Shown here: positions 27,346 to 37,001 of the stretch, piece after piece
Position numbering within the stretch: the first letter of the stretch is position 1
How the letters are laid out: the number at the start of each line of letters is the position of its first letter
Source: Anaeropeptidivorans aminofermentans
GTDB taxonomy: Bacteria > Bacillota > Clostridia > Lachnospirales > UBA5962
Reading direction: 5' to 3'
NCBI RefSeq assembly: GCF_940670685.1
Contig: NZ_OW711693.1
Location: 2,046,001-2,110,000 of the forward strand
DNA: 64,000 bases
The notes under the pieces: generated by a model
What the model saw: only the letters and a program-made list of their open reading frames with translations
Told to the model about the DNA's origin: nothing
Database searches by the model: none
Translations under genes and position numbers: made by a program

Positions 27346-27714
27346 TTAGTCCTCCCGAGGCTTGTTGGCTTCATCGATAAGCTTTGAAATCTTTATACTG
27401 TATTCCATAGAGTCATCAATGACAAATTTAAACTCGGGCGTATTTCTTAAGTTTATTCTTCTTGCAATCTGCCCTCTTATAAAGCCGGCCGAGCTTTTAA
27501 GAACATCTAAAGCTTCCTTTTTTTCATGGTCACTTCCCATAATGGAAATATGAACTTTGCAATAGCTTAAGTCGCTTGTAGTATCAACCTTTGTTACGCT
27601 TACGACTAAAGGAAGCCTTGGATCTTTTATTTCACTGCGTATAATATCTGAAACCTCTCTTAAAATCTCGTCGTTTATACGCATGATTCTATTTTTATTG
27701 CTGGGTCGTTTCAT
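27346..27714 (-). CDS. rbfA: 30S ribosome-binding factor A
   Basis: 122 residues from ATG 27714 (GAGGTG six bases upstream). The KH-like fold is marked by RINDEILREVSDIIRSEIKD near the start and RTPEFKF-type residues (RNTPEFKFVIDDSMEYS) near the end. RbfA helps to mature the 5' end of 16S rRNA. It lies between infB and nrnA in the usual order. Confidence 0.96.
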   Translation of the reverse strand: MKRPSNKNRIMRINDEILREVSDIIRSEIKDPRLPLVVSVTKVDTTSDLSYCKVHISIMGSDHEKKEALDVLKSSAGFIRGQIARRINLRNTPEFKFVIDDSMEYSIKISKLIDEANKPRED

Positions 27715-27736
27715 ATTTAACACCTCTCATGAAGGC

Positions 27737-30541
27737 CTATCTTGGTATTTCCTCCATAATATAAGCCTCTACTATGTCGCCTTCTTTTATATCATTGAAG
27801 TTGTTGAATGAAAGGCCGCATTCATAGCCTGTGTTAACTTCTTTAACATCGTCTTTGAATCTCTTAAGAGCTCCAAGCTCTCCTTCGTGTACAACGATGC
27901 CGTTACGCACAATTCTTACCTTAGAGTTTCTTGCAATCTTTCCGTCGGTTACGTAAGAACCACCGATGGTACCTACGCCGGAAGCCTTGAAAAGCTGCCT
28001 TATTTCTGCATGACCTGTAACCTTTTCCTTAAATACAGGGTCTAAAAGGCCCTTCATTGCAGTAGTAATATCCTCAATTGCATTATAAATTATTCTATAA
28101 AGCCTCATATCTACCTTTTCAGCATCGGCAACAGATTTTGCCATGTTTTCAGGTCTTACGTTAAAGCCGATAATAATGGCATTTGAAGCAGAAGCAAGCA
28201 TAACGTCGGATTCTGTTATGGCACCTACGCCGCCGTGAATCGTACGGATACGAACCTCATCATTTGAAAGCCTTTCAAGGCTGTTCTTTACCGCTTCCAC
28301 AGAACCTTGAACGTCTGCTTTTATAATGATATTAAGCTCTTTTACATTGCCTGATTTAATCTGGTTGAATAAATCATCAAGGGAAACCTTCTGAGGGGTG
28401 TTTTTAATCATATCCTCTCTTCCCTGAGCATGAACACTTTCAGAAACCTGACGGGCATGTCTTTCGCTCTGAGCAACATAGAACATATCTCCCGCCATAG
28501 GTACGTCATTTAAGCCGATGATTTCAACAGGGATAGACGGGCCTACTTTTTTAACCCTTGTACCCTTATCGTCTGTCATTGCTCTTATTCTTCCGTAGCA
28601 AGAGCCTATAACAATAGGGTCTCCTATTTTAAGGCTGCCGTCCTGAACAAGCACAGTTGCAACGGGACCTCTGCCCTTATCAAGTTTTGCTTCAATAACG
28701 GTTCCTCTGGCTCTCTTGTTGGGGTTCGCCTTAAGCTCACGTATTTCGGCCACAAGAAGAATCATTTCAAGCAGCTGGTCGATTCCTGTTTTCTGTGTGG
28801 CTGATACAGGCACACAAATCGTAGAACCGCCCCAGTCCTCTGTCAAAATACCATACTCTGTAAGCTCCTGCTTCACTCTATCGGGATTCGCAGAAGGCTT
28901 ATCTATTTTATTAATAGCGACAATGATTTCAAGATTTGCGGCCTTGGCATGATTTATCGCCTCTATAGTCTGAGGCATAACGCCGTCGTCCGCCGCCACT
29001 ACAAGAATGGCAATATCCGTAACCTGAGCGCCCCTCATTCTCATAGCTGTAAACGCCTCATGGCCGGGAGTATCGAGAAAAGTAATAGGCTTATTATTGA
29101 TGTTTACTGTATAGGCACCGATATGCTGGGTTATGCCCCCTGCTTCTCCTTCCGTAACATGGCTTTTTCTTATGGAGTCGAGGAGGGACGTTTTTCCGTG
29201 GTCAACATGGCCCATAACTACAACTACCGGAGGGCGTTCAACAAGGTTTGCATCGTCGTCTTCATCTTCTTTGAAGGCCTCTTCTAAAATATCTATTTCG
29301 TCGGCAGGCTCTACAATAATATCAAAAGATTCCGCTATATTTGAAGCAGTATAAAAATCAACTTCCTGATTTATGGTAGCCATAATGCCTATTTTCATAA
29401 GGGGCTTTATAATATCAGATGTCGGCCTCTTCATTTTATCAGCTAAATCCTTAACTGTTATACTCTTGCCTATCTGAATTATCTTAATCTCTTCGTTGTC
29501 TTCTTCCAGCATTTTAGCCTCTTCCAATTCCCTCTGAGCTTGCAAAAGTTTTTTCTTTTCTCTTTTGGCGTTCTTTTTCGGATTTGTTTTAGGCTTAGCC
29601 ACAAGTTTTGGAGCCGGCTTCTTTAAAACAACTTCTGCCTTTGGCTCTGTCTTTTCTTCAAAAAACTTATCTTTGGGATCTTTATTTTTCTCATGCCTTT
29701 TTAAGCCTTTTTGAGGATCTTTCTGATTCGGTTTTGCCGCGGTTACAAGCTCTGTTTTAGAGCTCTTCGGCGCTCCGCCGGGCCTTTGAAAACCGCCCTG
29801 CTGGGGCCTGCGCTGTCCATAAGGCTGATCCTTGCCCTGATCCTTACCGCCATCGGAAGAAGGCGTATAGGGTCTTCTATTTTGGCCTTGATAAGGGGTT
29901 CTGCCGTCCTGGGGCCTTGATTGGTCATTTGGCCTTGGCCTATCCTGATAAGGCCTCTGAGGACGCTGACCTTGATTATTGTAAGGTCTCTGGCCTTGGG
30001 TACCTTCTTGCCTTGGCTGGCCTTGGCCCTGATTCTGGCTGTAACTTCTCTGCTGCGTACCTTGATTCTGGCTATAGCTTCTTTGCTGACCTGACTGGCC
30101 TGTTCCTGCAGGCCTTGGTCTGTCTTGAGAATATCTGTTATTGTTATAGCCTTGATTTCTATCCTGATAGCTTCTGTTTTGCCCTTGGTTTTGACCCTGG
30201 CCCTGATTCCCCTGAGGAGAAGGTCTTCTTTGTCCTCTGTCTTGACCTTGGTTAGAAGCTCCCTGCCTTTGCTGATAGCTTCTGCCTTCAGAAGGTCTAT
30301 TCTGCTGATGATGCTGCTGATTTTCAGCAGGTCTTGGCTTAGGCTCCTCTTTTGCTGGCTGGGGTTTAGATGCCCCTGATGAAGCATTTTTGAAAAAATC
30401 CTTAACTGTGTTTATTTCATTAACATCAAGATTAGATGCCGGTTTTTTATCTTTTATCCCTAAACGTTCGATACAGTTTAACAGCTCCTTGCTGCTTATA
30501 TTTAACTCTTTAGCGAGCTCATGCACTCTGATTTTCGACAA
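27737..30541 (-). CDS. infB: Translation initiation factor IF-2
   Basis: 934 residues, TTG start with GGAGGTG five bases upstream. The order is an IF2 N-domain (1-50), a low-complexity stretch of about 200 residues (56-258) rich in Gln, Gly, Arg, Pro, Ser and Tyr (with QRSYSQNQG repeated), a Lys-rich part (about 260-335), a second IF2_N domain (about 357-410), then the GTPase domain with GHVDHGKT (444-451), DTPGHE and NKID, and the domains that bind initiator tRNA. IF-2 brings fMet-tRNA to the 30S subunit. The disordered linker is long for a Bacillota IF-2 and its repeats give spurious long ORFs in other frames. Confidence 0.97.
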   Translation of the reverse strand: MSKIRVHELAKELNISSKELLNCIERLGIKDKKPASNLDVNEINTVKDFFKNASSGASKPQPAKEEPKPRPAENQQHHQQNRPSEGRSYQQRQGASNQGQDRGQRRPSPQGNQGQGQNQGQNRSYQDRNQGYNNNRYSQDRPRPAGTGQSGQQRSYSQNQGTQQRSYSQNQGQGQPRQEGTQGQRPYNNQGQRPQRPYQDRPRPNDQSRPQDGRTPYQGQNRRPYTPSSDGGKDQGKDQPYGQRRPQQGGFQRPGGAPKSSKTELVTAAKPNQKDPQKGLKRHEKNKDPKDKFFEEKTEPKAEVVLKKPAPKLVAKPKTNPKKNAKREKKKLLQAQRELEEAKMLEEDNEEIKIIQIGKSITVKDLADKMKRPTSDIIKPLMKIGIMATINQEVDFYTASNIAESFDIIVEPADEIDILEEAFKEDEDDDANLVERPPVVVVMGHVDHGKTSLLDSIRKSHVTEGEAGGITQHIGAYTVNINNKPITFLDTPGHEAFTAMRMRGAQVTDIAILVVAADDGVMPQTIEAINHAKAANLEIIVAINKIDKPSANPDRVKQELTEYGILTEDWGGSTICVPVSATQKTGIDQLLEMILLVAEIRELKANPNKRARGTVIEAKLDKGRGPVATVLVQDGSLKIGDPIVIGSCYGRIRAMTDDKGTRVKKVGPSIPVEIIGLNDVPMAGDMFYVAQSERHARQVSESVHAQGREDMIKNTPQKVSLDDLFNQIKSGNVKELNIIIKADVQGSVEAVKNSLERLSNDEVRIRTIHGGVGAITESDVMLASASNAIIIGFNVRPENMAKSVADAEKVDMRLYRIIYNAIEDITTAMKGLLDPVFKEKVTGHAEIRQLFKASGVGTIGGSYVTDGKIARNSKVRIVRNGIVVHEGELGALKRFKDDVKEVNTGYECGLSFNNFNDIKEGDIVEAYIMEEIPR

Positions 30542-30571
30542 ATTGCCACCTCCGTTTTAACCCTTAAGGAA

Positions 30572-30874
30572 TTACTCCCTTAAAAACAACAATATCCTAT
30601 CTGCCAAGCCTTTATCAATTATTACGGCAACCGGCCTGTTATTCTTTCCTATGGCCCTGCTTATTTCATCACGCAAGCCCCAGACAACATTGGGTATCTT
30701 GTAATAATCAGACTTGTTTGAAAACTTCTTTTTCGTGTTGTCAGATGCATCCGAAGCAATAATAACAAGCTTGGCCTGCCCTGACGATATAGCTTTTTCG
30801 CAGGCCCCCTCTCCTGTTACAACTAAGCCCGCCTTTTGACTTATGCTTAAATATGAAAGAGCCTTTTTATCCAT
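30572..30874 (-). CDS. ylxQ: L7Ae/L30e-family RNA-binding protein (YlxQ-like)
   Basis: 100 residues with the L7Ae-type core (LSISQKAGLVVTGEGACEKA, KLVIIASDASDNTKKKF, GKNNRPVAVIIDKGLADRI). The start codon overlaps the end of ylxR by eight bases. The YlxQ family probably binds kink-turn RNA; its role in the cell is not well defined. The location between ylxR and infB is the conserved one. Confidence 0.93.
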   Translation of the reverse strand: MDKKALSYLSISQKAGLVVTGEGACEKAISSGQAKLVIIASDASDNTKKKFSNKSDYYKIPNVVWGLRDEISRAIGKNNRPVAVIIDKGLADRILLFLRE

Positions 30875-31151
30875 TTGCGTTACCTATATGCTTTTCAAGC
30901 TCGGTTTTAAGCTTCTCATATATTTCTTTGGGTACGGCTGATTTGAAAGACCTTTCAAGGCCTTTGCTCTTATGAGCCTTTTCAAAGCATTCCGTGCTTT
31001 TGCATATATAAGCGCCCCTGCCTGACTTCTTCCCTGTTTCATCGACAAAAAATTCACCTTCCTCGTTTTTAACGATTCTAATAAGCTCCTTTTTTGCCTT
31101 CATCTCCTGGCAACCGGTACATTTTCTTAAAGGCAGCTTTCTTTGCTTCAT
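30867..31151 (-). CDS. rnpM: YlxR-family protein (RNase P modulator RnpM)
   Basis: 94 residues from ATG 31151 (AGGTGG five bases upstream). The family motif RKCTGCQEMKAKKELIRIV is near the start and GRGAYICKSTECFEKA follows. The YlxR fold is a small nucleic-acid-binding domain; members bind the RNase P RNA and change its activity. It lies between nusA and ylxQ. Confidence 0.94.
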   Translation of the reverse strand: MKQRKLPLRKCTGCQEMKAKKELIRIVKNEEGEFFVDETGKKSGRGAYICKSTECFEKAHKSKGLERSFKSAVPKEIYEKLKTELEKHIGNANG

Positions 31152-31166
31152 AACAACCACCTGTTC

Positions 31167-32336
31167 TTAATTATAATCATTATCTTCTATATCATTTTCA
31201 TAATATTGAACGTAATCCTGTTCATAAGAGGCGTCATCTAAATTATATTGCCCGTTAAAGTACATATCGTACTCTTCTTCCGTAAGGAAGCCCGGTTCTT
31301 TAGCGGAAGCCTCACTTTTAATATTGATTTTCCAGCCGGTAAGCTTTGCGGCAAGCCTTGCATTCTGCCCTTCTTTACCGATGGCAAGGGAAAGCTGATG
31401 GTTTGGAACAATAACCTTTGCACTTTGAGTAGCAGGATCGGTGATAACGGCCAATACTTTACTGGGGCTTAAAGCAGACGCTATATATTCTCTTGGGTCT
31501 GAACTCCAGTTAATAATATCTATTTTCTCTCCGTTAAGCTCGTTTACGATGATATTTACCCTGTATCCATTCTGTCCTACACAGGCGCCTACGGCGTCTA
31601 CGTCGGGATTATTGGAATATACGGCAATTTTACTTCTGGAGCCTGCTTCTCTCGATATGGATTTAATTTCAACAATGCCTTCAAATATTTCGGGAACCTC
31701 ATGTTCAAAAAGCCTTTTTACAAGCTCAGGATGGGTTCTTGAAACATTAATAAGGGGGCCCTTTGAAGTTTGCTTTACTTCAACGACGTATACCTTTATT
31801 CTTTGGGAAGGCCTGTATTCTTCTCCTGCAATCTGCTCATTTGCAGAAAGCATTGCGTCGACCTTTCCTAAAACGATTATAATATTCTTTCCTTCTTTTC
31901 TTTGAATAATGCCTGTTACAATGTCCTTTTCCTTCGTAATATACTCACTGTAAAGGATCTCTCTTTCAGCTTCCCTGAATTTCTGAACAACTACCTGTTT
32001 TGCCGTCTGAGCGGCGATTCTTCCGAAATTCTTAGGGGTAACGATAATATCAACAATATCTCCTAATTCATAAACGGGGTTTATTTCCTTCGCATTTTCC
32101 AGGGAAATCTCCATAAGAGAATCTTCTACGGTTTCAACTGCTTCCTTCTGAACGAAGCACTGTACGTCTCCCGTTTCCCTGTCGATTTTAACTTTTACAT
32201 TTTGATTGTTTCCGAAATTTTTCTTGCATGCGGTTATAAGCGACGTTTCTATTGCTTCAAATATGACATCTGCATCTATACCTTTTTCCCGAACAATTTG
32301 GTTGAGAGCCTCAATTAATTCTGAATTGTTGCCCAT
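31167..32336 (-). CDS. nusA: Transcription termination/antitermination factor NusA
   Basis: 389 residues. N-terminal RNA-polymerase-binding domain (about 1-130), S1 domain (about 135-200, EKDIVTGIIQRKEGKNIIIV), then two KH domains with GACVGQNGYRVNIIVNELNGE and LAIGKEGQNARLAAKLTGW. It ends in an acidic tail without the C-terminal repeats of proteobacterial NusA, as usual in Bacillota. It controls pausing and intrinsic termination. RBS GGGAGG; 20 bp after rimP. Confidence 0.98.
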   Translation of the reverse strand: MGNNSELIEALNQIVREKGIDADVIFEAIETSLITACKKNFGNNQNVKVKIDRETGDVQCFVQKEAVETVEDSLMEISLENAKEINPVYELGDIVDIIVTPKNFGRIAAQTAKQVVVQKFREAEREILYSEYITKEKDIVTGIIQRKEGKNIIIVLGKVDAMLSANEQIAGEEYRPSQRIKVYVVEVKQTSKGPLINVSRTHPELVKRLFEHEVPEIFEGIVEIKSISREAGSRSKIAVYSNNPDVDAVGACVGQNGYRVNIIVNELNGEKIDIINWSSDPREYIASALSPSKVLAVITDPATQSAKVIVPNHQLSLAIGKEGQNARLAAKLTGWKINIKSEASAKEPGFLTEEEYDMYFNGQYNLDDASYEQDYVQYYENDIEDNDYN

Positions 32337-32356
32337 TTTCTATAAACCTCCCTTTA

Positions 32357-32821
32357 CTAAAAAATTACACTAAGTCTGCAAGAAGCAATGTCGCTAAGCT
32401 TAAAGCTTAAAACCTTACCATCTTCATCTTCTATCGTCACTGTTTCTTCTTCAAGGCCTAAAAGCTTTCCCTGAAATGCTTTTACTTTATCTACTGACTT
32501 ATAAAGCTTAATATCTACAATCTCGCCTTTATATTTTTCATAATCCTCGGGCTTTTTAAGGGGTCTGTCAATGCCCGGAGAGCTTACCTCAAGGATATAA
32601 GCTTGTTCAATAGGGTCGTTTTTGTCAAGTATAGCGCTTGTTTCCTTGCTTATAAGTTCACAGTCGTCTATAGTAATTCCGCCTTCTTTGTCTGCATAAA
32701 TCCTTAAATACCAATTAGGTCCTTCTTTAACAAACTCAATATCATAAAGCTCGTATCCATTATTTTCAAAAATAGGCAGAATAGAATTTTTTATTATAGA
32801 TACAACGTCCTTTATAGCCAT
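32357..32821 (-). CDS. rimP: Ribosome maturation factor RimP
   Basis: 154 residues from ATG 32821, with AAGGGTGAT upstream. The frame is open 20 codons further but that part lies in the leader. It has YELYDIEFVKEGPNWYLRIY and VSSPGIDRPLKKPEDYEKYKG, the RimP signature. RimP helps 30S assembly. It is the first gene of the operon. Confidence 0.96.
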   Translation of the reverse strand: MAIKDVVSIIKNSILPIFENNGYELYDIEFVKEGPNWYLRIYADKEGGITIDDCELISKETSAILDKNDPIEQAYILEVSSPGIDRPLKKPEDYEKYKGEIVDIKLYKSVDKVKAFQGKLLGLEEETVTIEDEDGKVLSFKLSDIASCRLSVIF

Positions 32822-32858
32822 AAAATCACCCTTTTCATTCTTTACTGCTACACCAATA

Positions 32859-32888
32859 AACAAGAGTGGGTATATACCCACTCTTGTT
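32859..32888 (-). promoter_or_regulatory. Perfect 30-nt palindrome in the rimP-nusA leader
   Basis: A 15-base arm ending in GAGTGGGTAT is followed at once by its complement. In RNA it folds into a long hairpin about 15 bases from the predicted transcription start and about 40 bases before rimP. No long T run follows on the minus strand (TTTATTGG), so it is a weak terminator at best. It could be an attenuator, a stabilising 5' hairpin or a protein-binding site. Confidence 0.6.
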
Positions 32889-32909
32889 AGGAAAAAATCT
32901 GCTTAATCC

Positions 32910-32938
32910 ATTATAACACCTGCATAAGCCAAATGCAA
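32910..32938 (-). promoter_or_regulatory. Promoter of the rimP operon
   Basis: On the minus strand, TTGCAT (32933-32938), 17 bp, then TATAAT (32910-32915) with a TG one base before it (extended -10). Predicted start near 32903. Confidence 0.8.
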
Positions 32939-33199
32939 TATATATTATAAGCTATAAATTAAAATATTATAAGGATTTCCATGGATTCAGCCTGCTTTTC
33001 GTTTTGGAAATAAAACTATCTGCATAAAATACCTTCCATAATAATAGAAATCGATTTTAAAATAATAAGAAAAAACCAACTTTTACCTGATTTTATACGT
33101 ATCCATTACTGAAAGTTTTATTCCCTTATGAAAATATGCTATAATTAAGCTATATTTACCGTATTTAAAACAAAATCATCATATAAGGAGATCATTACT

Positions 33200-33904
33200 A
33201 TGCTTGAAGTATATAACCTTACAAAAAGGTATAAAAAGACTACCGCTGTTGACAATATAAGCTTTTCCGTAGCCTCTGGGGAGATTTCCATTCTCCTTGG
33301 CCCAAACGGTGCAGGCAAAAGCACAACGATAAAGTCTATCAGCGGCCTGATAAATTATGACGGTGAAATAAAGATTAACGGATTTAAAAATACGTCTACA
33401 GACGCAAAAAGAATTTTTTCATACGTACCTGAAATACCGCATCAATTTGAATATCTTACGGTTATGGAGCATTGCGATTTTATAGCAAAGGCCTATAAAG
33501 TTCCTGAAGCATCGGAAAAAATCGAAAGATACTTAACTCTTTTTGAAATGGATGATAAAAAAGATAAGCTTGGAAAAGAACTTTCAAAGGGAATGCAGCA
33601 AAAGCTCAGTATCATATGCGCTCTTATTACGGAGCCTAAATTTATTATGTTTGATGAGCCTCTTGTAGGCCTTGACCCCAAAGCCATCAGAACATGCAAA
33701 GGCCTTTTTGAAGAATTAAAAGAAAAGGGCGTCTCCATTTTAATCAGCACCCATATTATTGATACCCTTGAGGAAATATGGGATAAAGTAATTATACTAA
33801 ATCAAGGCCAAGTCGTTTTTGAAAGAACAAGAAAGGACTTCGAATCCGAGTATTCCGGAAAAAGCCTTGAAGAAATCTTTTTCAGTATTACGGAGGGCAA
33901 TTAA
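33200..33904 (+). CDS. ABC transporter ATP-binding protein
   Basis: 234 residues: Walker A GPNGAGKST (about 38-46), Q loop, signature LSKGMQQKL, Walker B FIMFDEPLVGLDP and the switch histidine in ISTHI. ATPases of this short single-domain type pair with ABC-2-like permeases. The next gene starts at the base after its stop. AAGGAG precedes ATG 33200, and a TGCTATAAT element at 33137-33145 may be the extended -10. The transported compound is unknown. Confidence 0.96.
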   Translation: MLEVYNLTKRYKKTTAVDNISFSVASGEISILLGPNGAGKSTTIKSISGLINYDGEIKINGFKNTSTDAKRIFSYVPEIPHQFEYLTVMEHCDFIAKAYKVPEASEKIERYLTLFEMDDKKDKLGKELSKGMQQKLSIICALITEPKFIMFDEPLVGLDPKAIRTCKGLFEELKEKGVSILISTHIIDTLEEIWDKVIILNQGQVVFERTRKDFESEYSGKSLEEIFFSITEGN

Positions 33905-35524
33905 ATGGGTCTTCTTATCTCTATAGGAATAAAACAAATCAAAAATTATCTAAAATCAAATAAGCTGGCTCTTCTTATGGTAATTTTCTTTATAGGAATG
34001 TTTGCCTTGAGCTTTGTAAGCCAGGATATGAATAACGTAATGCCTTACGGGGCCCCTGAACTAAGCATCGAGGCAGCAGGATTCATCATTGCTCTTGCCG
34101 CCCTTCTTTTGAGCTTTGCCCAGGCTGGAACTTTGCTGATTTCAAAGGCAGAGGCAAATATGTTTTTTGTATCCCCCATAAAAGAGCATAATATTTTAAT
34201 CTATATCTTTTTAAAAGGTTCTTATCAGTTATTTTTATTCTTATTGGTGTTTACTAATTTCAATATAAATATCATAAGGCCATATTATCACTTAAATAAT
34301 ATTCAGTTTCTAATGCTCTATCTTTGGGAGGCGCTCCTTGTTTTAACGATTATTATGTCAGGTATTTTTCTTCTGATGGTAAGAAATAAAAATCTTTTCA
34401 TCTACAGGGCATTGGAAGTAATTGTCTTCGGAGGGACTGCTCTTATACTCATCGGCTTTTTATTAAGCTATAACTCTATAGGGGCAACCAATATAGAAAG
34501 CATATTAGAAAATGTCTTAAGCCCTAAAATTTTCAATGAATATTTCTCTAAAGATATATGGAAATTTGTACCTATATCAGGATTATTTATAAATGCCGCT
34601 AAAATAGTAACTGCCCCTGATTTATCCGCTTATTTATCCATAGGGGGAATCATTCTTATAAATATCATATTTATTCTCTCCCCTTATTACATTAAAGTAA
34701 ATATGGCAGAGCCGGCCCTTGAAATAGCCGAAAAGAACTTTAACAGAAGGCTCCGTAAAAAAAGCGGCCAAAGCATCAGTATAACCAATAAAGTAAAAGA
34801 TTCCATTCCTATAAGGTTTACAGGATATAAGGCAATCATTTCAAAACAATGGATAGACTACAGAAGAAGCAGCAAGCTTTTTCTTTCCTCAAATGTTCTA
34901 AATATAGGCCTTGTAATGGCCATATATTTCGTTATCCTTAAAGTTACAAACTGGAGCGTAGAATCCGGGGGCGGCATAGACAGCTTCCCTTTAAGCACTT
35001 TTATGACTTATTTTTTCATATTTATCATTATGATTATTTCTCTTTTTATTGTTTCGCCGTTACCCAAGGATATATTAAGCCCTGCAATATTTCTCATACC
35101 TGAGAAATCCTTCAAAAAAATTGTCGCTATTTCTGTTGTAAGTAATTTTGAAATTTTTGCAAAGGCTGTACTTCTTTTCATATTTGGATACGGTTCGGGA
35201 ATAGCTTTTGGTGTATCAATGGTCATAGCATTAATGTACTTTTTTATTTTGAGCGCTTCAGGCTTTATAGACCTTTTTGCTTATTCCGTATTTCTTGATG
35301 CCCCTCTTATGCTTCTTCGGTCTATGGTTGCGGGATTTTTAAAATCCATAGTGCTTTTAATTATTCTTGGCATATACGCAGCTTTTGTAATAATGGGATA
35401 TACTTCAAACGGAGAATTCATTTTGATTCATATTCCTGCATTAGTTATCTGTGCCATTGTTACTTTTGTAATTGATGCTCTTGTCATATTTATATCAGAA
35501 GGCATCATCGACAATAGACAATAA
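33905..35524 (+). CDS. ABC exporter membrane subunit
   Basis: 539 residues, about twelve hydrophobic segments, with a central soluble stretch (about 275-310) rich in Arg and Lys. It starts directly after the ATPase stop codon, so the two are one transcriptional and probably translational unit. The size and layout match the large clostridial putative ABC exporter family that sits next to short ATPases. No extracellular enzyme domain is seen. Function (drug, peptide or lipid export) cannot be told. Confidence 0.85.
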   Translation: MGLLISIGIKQIKNYLKSNKLALLMVIFFIGMFALSFVSQDMNNVMPYGAPELSIEAAGFIIALAALLLSFAQAGTLLISKAEANMFFVSPIKEHNILIYIFLKGSYQLFLFLLVFTNFNINIIRPYYHLNNIQFLMLYLWEALLVLTIIMSGIFLLMVRNKNLFIYRALEVIVFGGTALILIGFLLSYNSIGATNIESILENVLSPKIFNEYFSKDIWKFVPISGLFINAAKIVTAPDLSAYLSIGGIILINIIFILSPYYIKVNMAEPALEIAEKNFNRRLRKKSGQSISITNKVKDSIPIRFTGYKAIISKQWIDYRRSSKLFLSSNVLNIGLVMAIYFVILKVTNWSVESGGGIDSFPLSTFMTYFFIFIIMIISLFIVSPLPKDILSPAIFLIPEKSFKKIVAISVVSNFEIFAKAVLLFIFGYGSGIAFGVSMVIALMYFFILSASGFIDLFAYSVFLDAPLMLLRSMVAGFLKSIVLLIILGIYAAFVIMGYTSNGEFILIHIPALVICAIVTFVIDALVIFISEGIIDNRQ

Positions 35525-35585
35525 GCACAGAAGACCAGAATATTCAAAAGGGTCTTCCACTATAATTTTTGTACAATTTATGCTA

Positions 35586-35613
35586 TTGACAAGGTTTGCT
35601 TTCTATGTAAAAA
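35586..35613 (+). promoter_or_regulatory. Likely promoter of pfp
   Basis: TTGACA (35586-35591) matches the -35 consensus exactly; TAAAAA (35608-35613) lies 16 bp downstream as a weaker -10. It would give a leader of about 145 bases. Confidence 0.5.
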
Positions 35614-35762
35614 TACAGTGGTATTGATTTTTATAATAGTTGAAGAAAATTCAAAGCAGTATTTTTTCTTCAGTAAACGGCATTTATATAAATCTTAATT
35701 TATATAATCCATAAATAAGATTCTCACAATATAATTCCAAAAGACAAAAGGAGTGTTTTTTA

Positions 35763-36992
35763 ATGGGCAGGAACATACTGATGGCTCAGTCCGGCGGACC
35801 TACCTCAGCCATAAATGCAACAATATCCGGGCTTATAGAGCAGGCAATAAAGGAGCCTTCCATAGACAAGATTTATGGTGCAAAGCATGGTATAAAAGGT
35901 GTATTAAATGAAGATTTTATCGACCTTGGAGAAGCCTTTGGAAACCCGACAGACATCATGCGTCTCTATCATACCCCCTCGGCTGCATTAGGCTCATGCC
36001 GCTATAAATTAGCGCTTCCGGAAAAAGACGATTCCGATTATGCCTCTATACTTCGTATCTTCGATAAATATGATATCGGCTTCTTTGCTTATGTCGGCGG
36101 AAACGACTCTATGGACACGGTAGATAAATTAGGCAAATATTTAAAAGCAAAAAACCGCGACGATATTATTGTAATCGGTGTTCCTAAAACCATAGATAAC
36201 GACCTTGTATCTACAGATCACTGCCCCGGCTACGGTTCTGCGGCTAAATATATCGGTACAACCTTCACAGAGCTTGAAAGAGACTGCCGCGTATATGACA
36301 CAAAATCCGTAACTATCGTTGAAGTAATGGGAAGAAATGCAGGGTGGCTCACAGCTGCCTCCGCGCTTTCAAGAATTCACGGCGGAATGGGTCCAAACCT
36401 TATTTATCTTTGCGAAACAGTTTTTGACAGTGAAAAATTCCTTGAAGACATAAAGGAAGCTTTCACAAAAACAAACGGCGTATTAGTAGCTATAAGCGAA
36501 GGAATAAAGGGTAAAAGCGGAAAATATGTTTCCGAAGAAGATTCAGAAAACGCTTTCGTAGACGCTTTCGGTCATAAGCATATTGCAGGTTCTGCAAGAG
36601 TTCTTGAAAAGCTTGTTATGAATGAGTTAGGCTATAAAGTACGCCCCATAGAATTAAGCCTTATTCAAAGAAGTGCCGCACATCTTGCAAGCGCCACAGA
36701 CTTAAGAGAATCTAAAAACTTAGGTATCAGAGCCGTTAAACATCTTGTAGAAGGCAAAGGAAACATCATGGTAAGCCTTGAAAGAATTTCCGACAGTCCT
36801 TATGAAATCAAGCTTGGCTATGCTCCTGTAGATTCCATAGCAAACAGAGAAAAGAAAGTACCTCTTGAATGGATCAGTGAAAGCAAAAACGACGTTACAC
36901 AAGAACTTATGGATTATATGCTTCCTCTTATTCAGGGAGAAGTTCCAAGCTTCTTTGAAAACGGAATCCCTAAGCATAAAATATTATTCTAA
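35763..36992 (+). CDS. pfp: 6-phosphofructokinase, diphosphate-dependent type
   Basis: 409 residues, RBS AAAGGAG. Substrate-binding motifs are AQSGGPTSAINATI, GGNDSMDT, PKTIDNDL and MGRNAGWLTAAS. The residues that separate PPi-using from ATP-using enzymes are the Asp after GG-N (GGND instead of GGDG) and the Lys in PKTIDND (Gly in ATP enzymes); both are of the PPi type. The enzyme interconverts fructose 6-phosphate and the 1,6-bisphosphate reversibly. Monocistronic; the second IS200 copy begins nine bases after its stop, where its terminator would be expected. Confidence 0.92.
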   Translation: MGRNILMAQSGGPTSAINATISGLIEQAIKEPSIDKIYGAKHGIKGVLNEDFIDLGEAFGNPTDIMRLYHTPSAALGSCRYKLALPEKDDSDYASILRIFDKYDIGFFAYVGGNDSMDTVDKLGKYLKAKNRDDIIVIGVPKTIDNDLVSTDHCPGYGSAAKYIGTTFTELERDCRVYDTKSVTIVEVMGRNAGWLTAASALSRIHGGMGPNLIYLCETVFDSEKFLEDIKEAFTKTNGVLVAISEGIKGKSGKYVSEEDSENAFVDAFGHKHIAGSARVLEKLVMNELGYKVRPIELSLIQRSAAHLASATDLRESKNLGIRAVKHLVEGKGNIMVSLERISDSPYEIKLGYAPVDSIANREKKVPLEWISESKNDVTQELMDYMLPLIQGEVPSFFENGIPKHKILF

Positions 36993-37001
36993 GAGCTTTT
37001 A

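Noticed and set aside
29880-30260. Short repeated DNA units that look array-like
   Set aside because: They are in-frame codon repeats of the IF-2 linker; spacing is irregular and there are no unique spacers, so not a CRISPR array.
29743-30387. 214-codon open frame on the minus strand within infB
   Set aside because: A frame-shifted reading of the repetitive Gln/Arg-rich part of infB; the repeats remove stop codons in other frames.
31441-31905. 154-codon plus-strand frame
   Set aside because: Antisense shadow of nusA without an RBS; nusA motifs on the other strand are complete.
32357-32881. Longer rimP start at 32881
   Set aside because: The extra 20 codons cover the perfect leader palindrome and have no RBS, while ATG 32821 has one and matches the usual RimP start.
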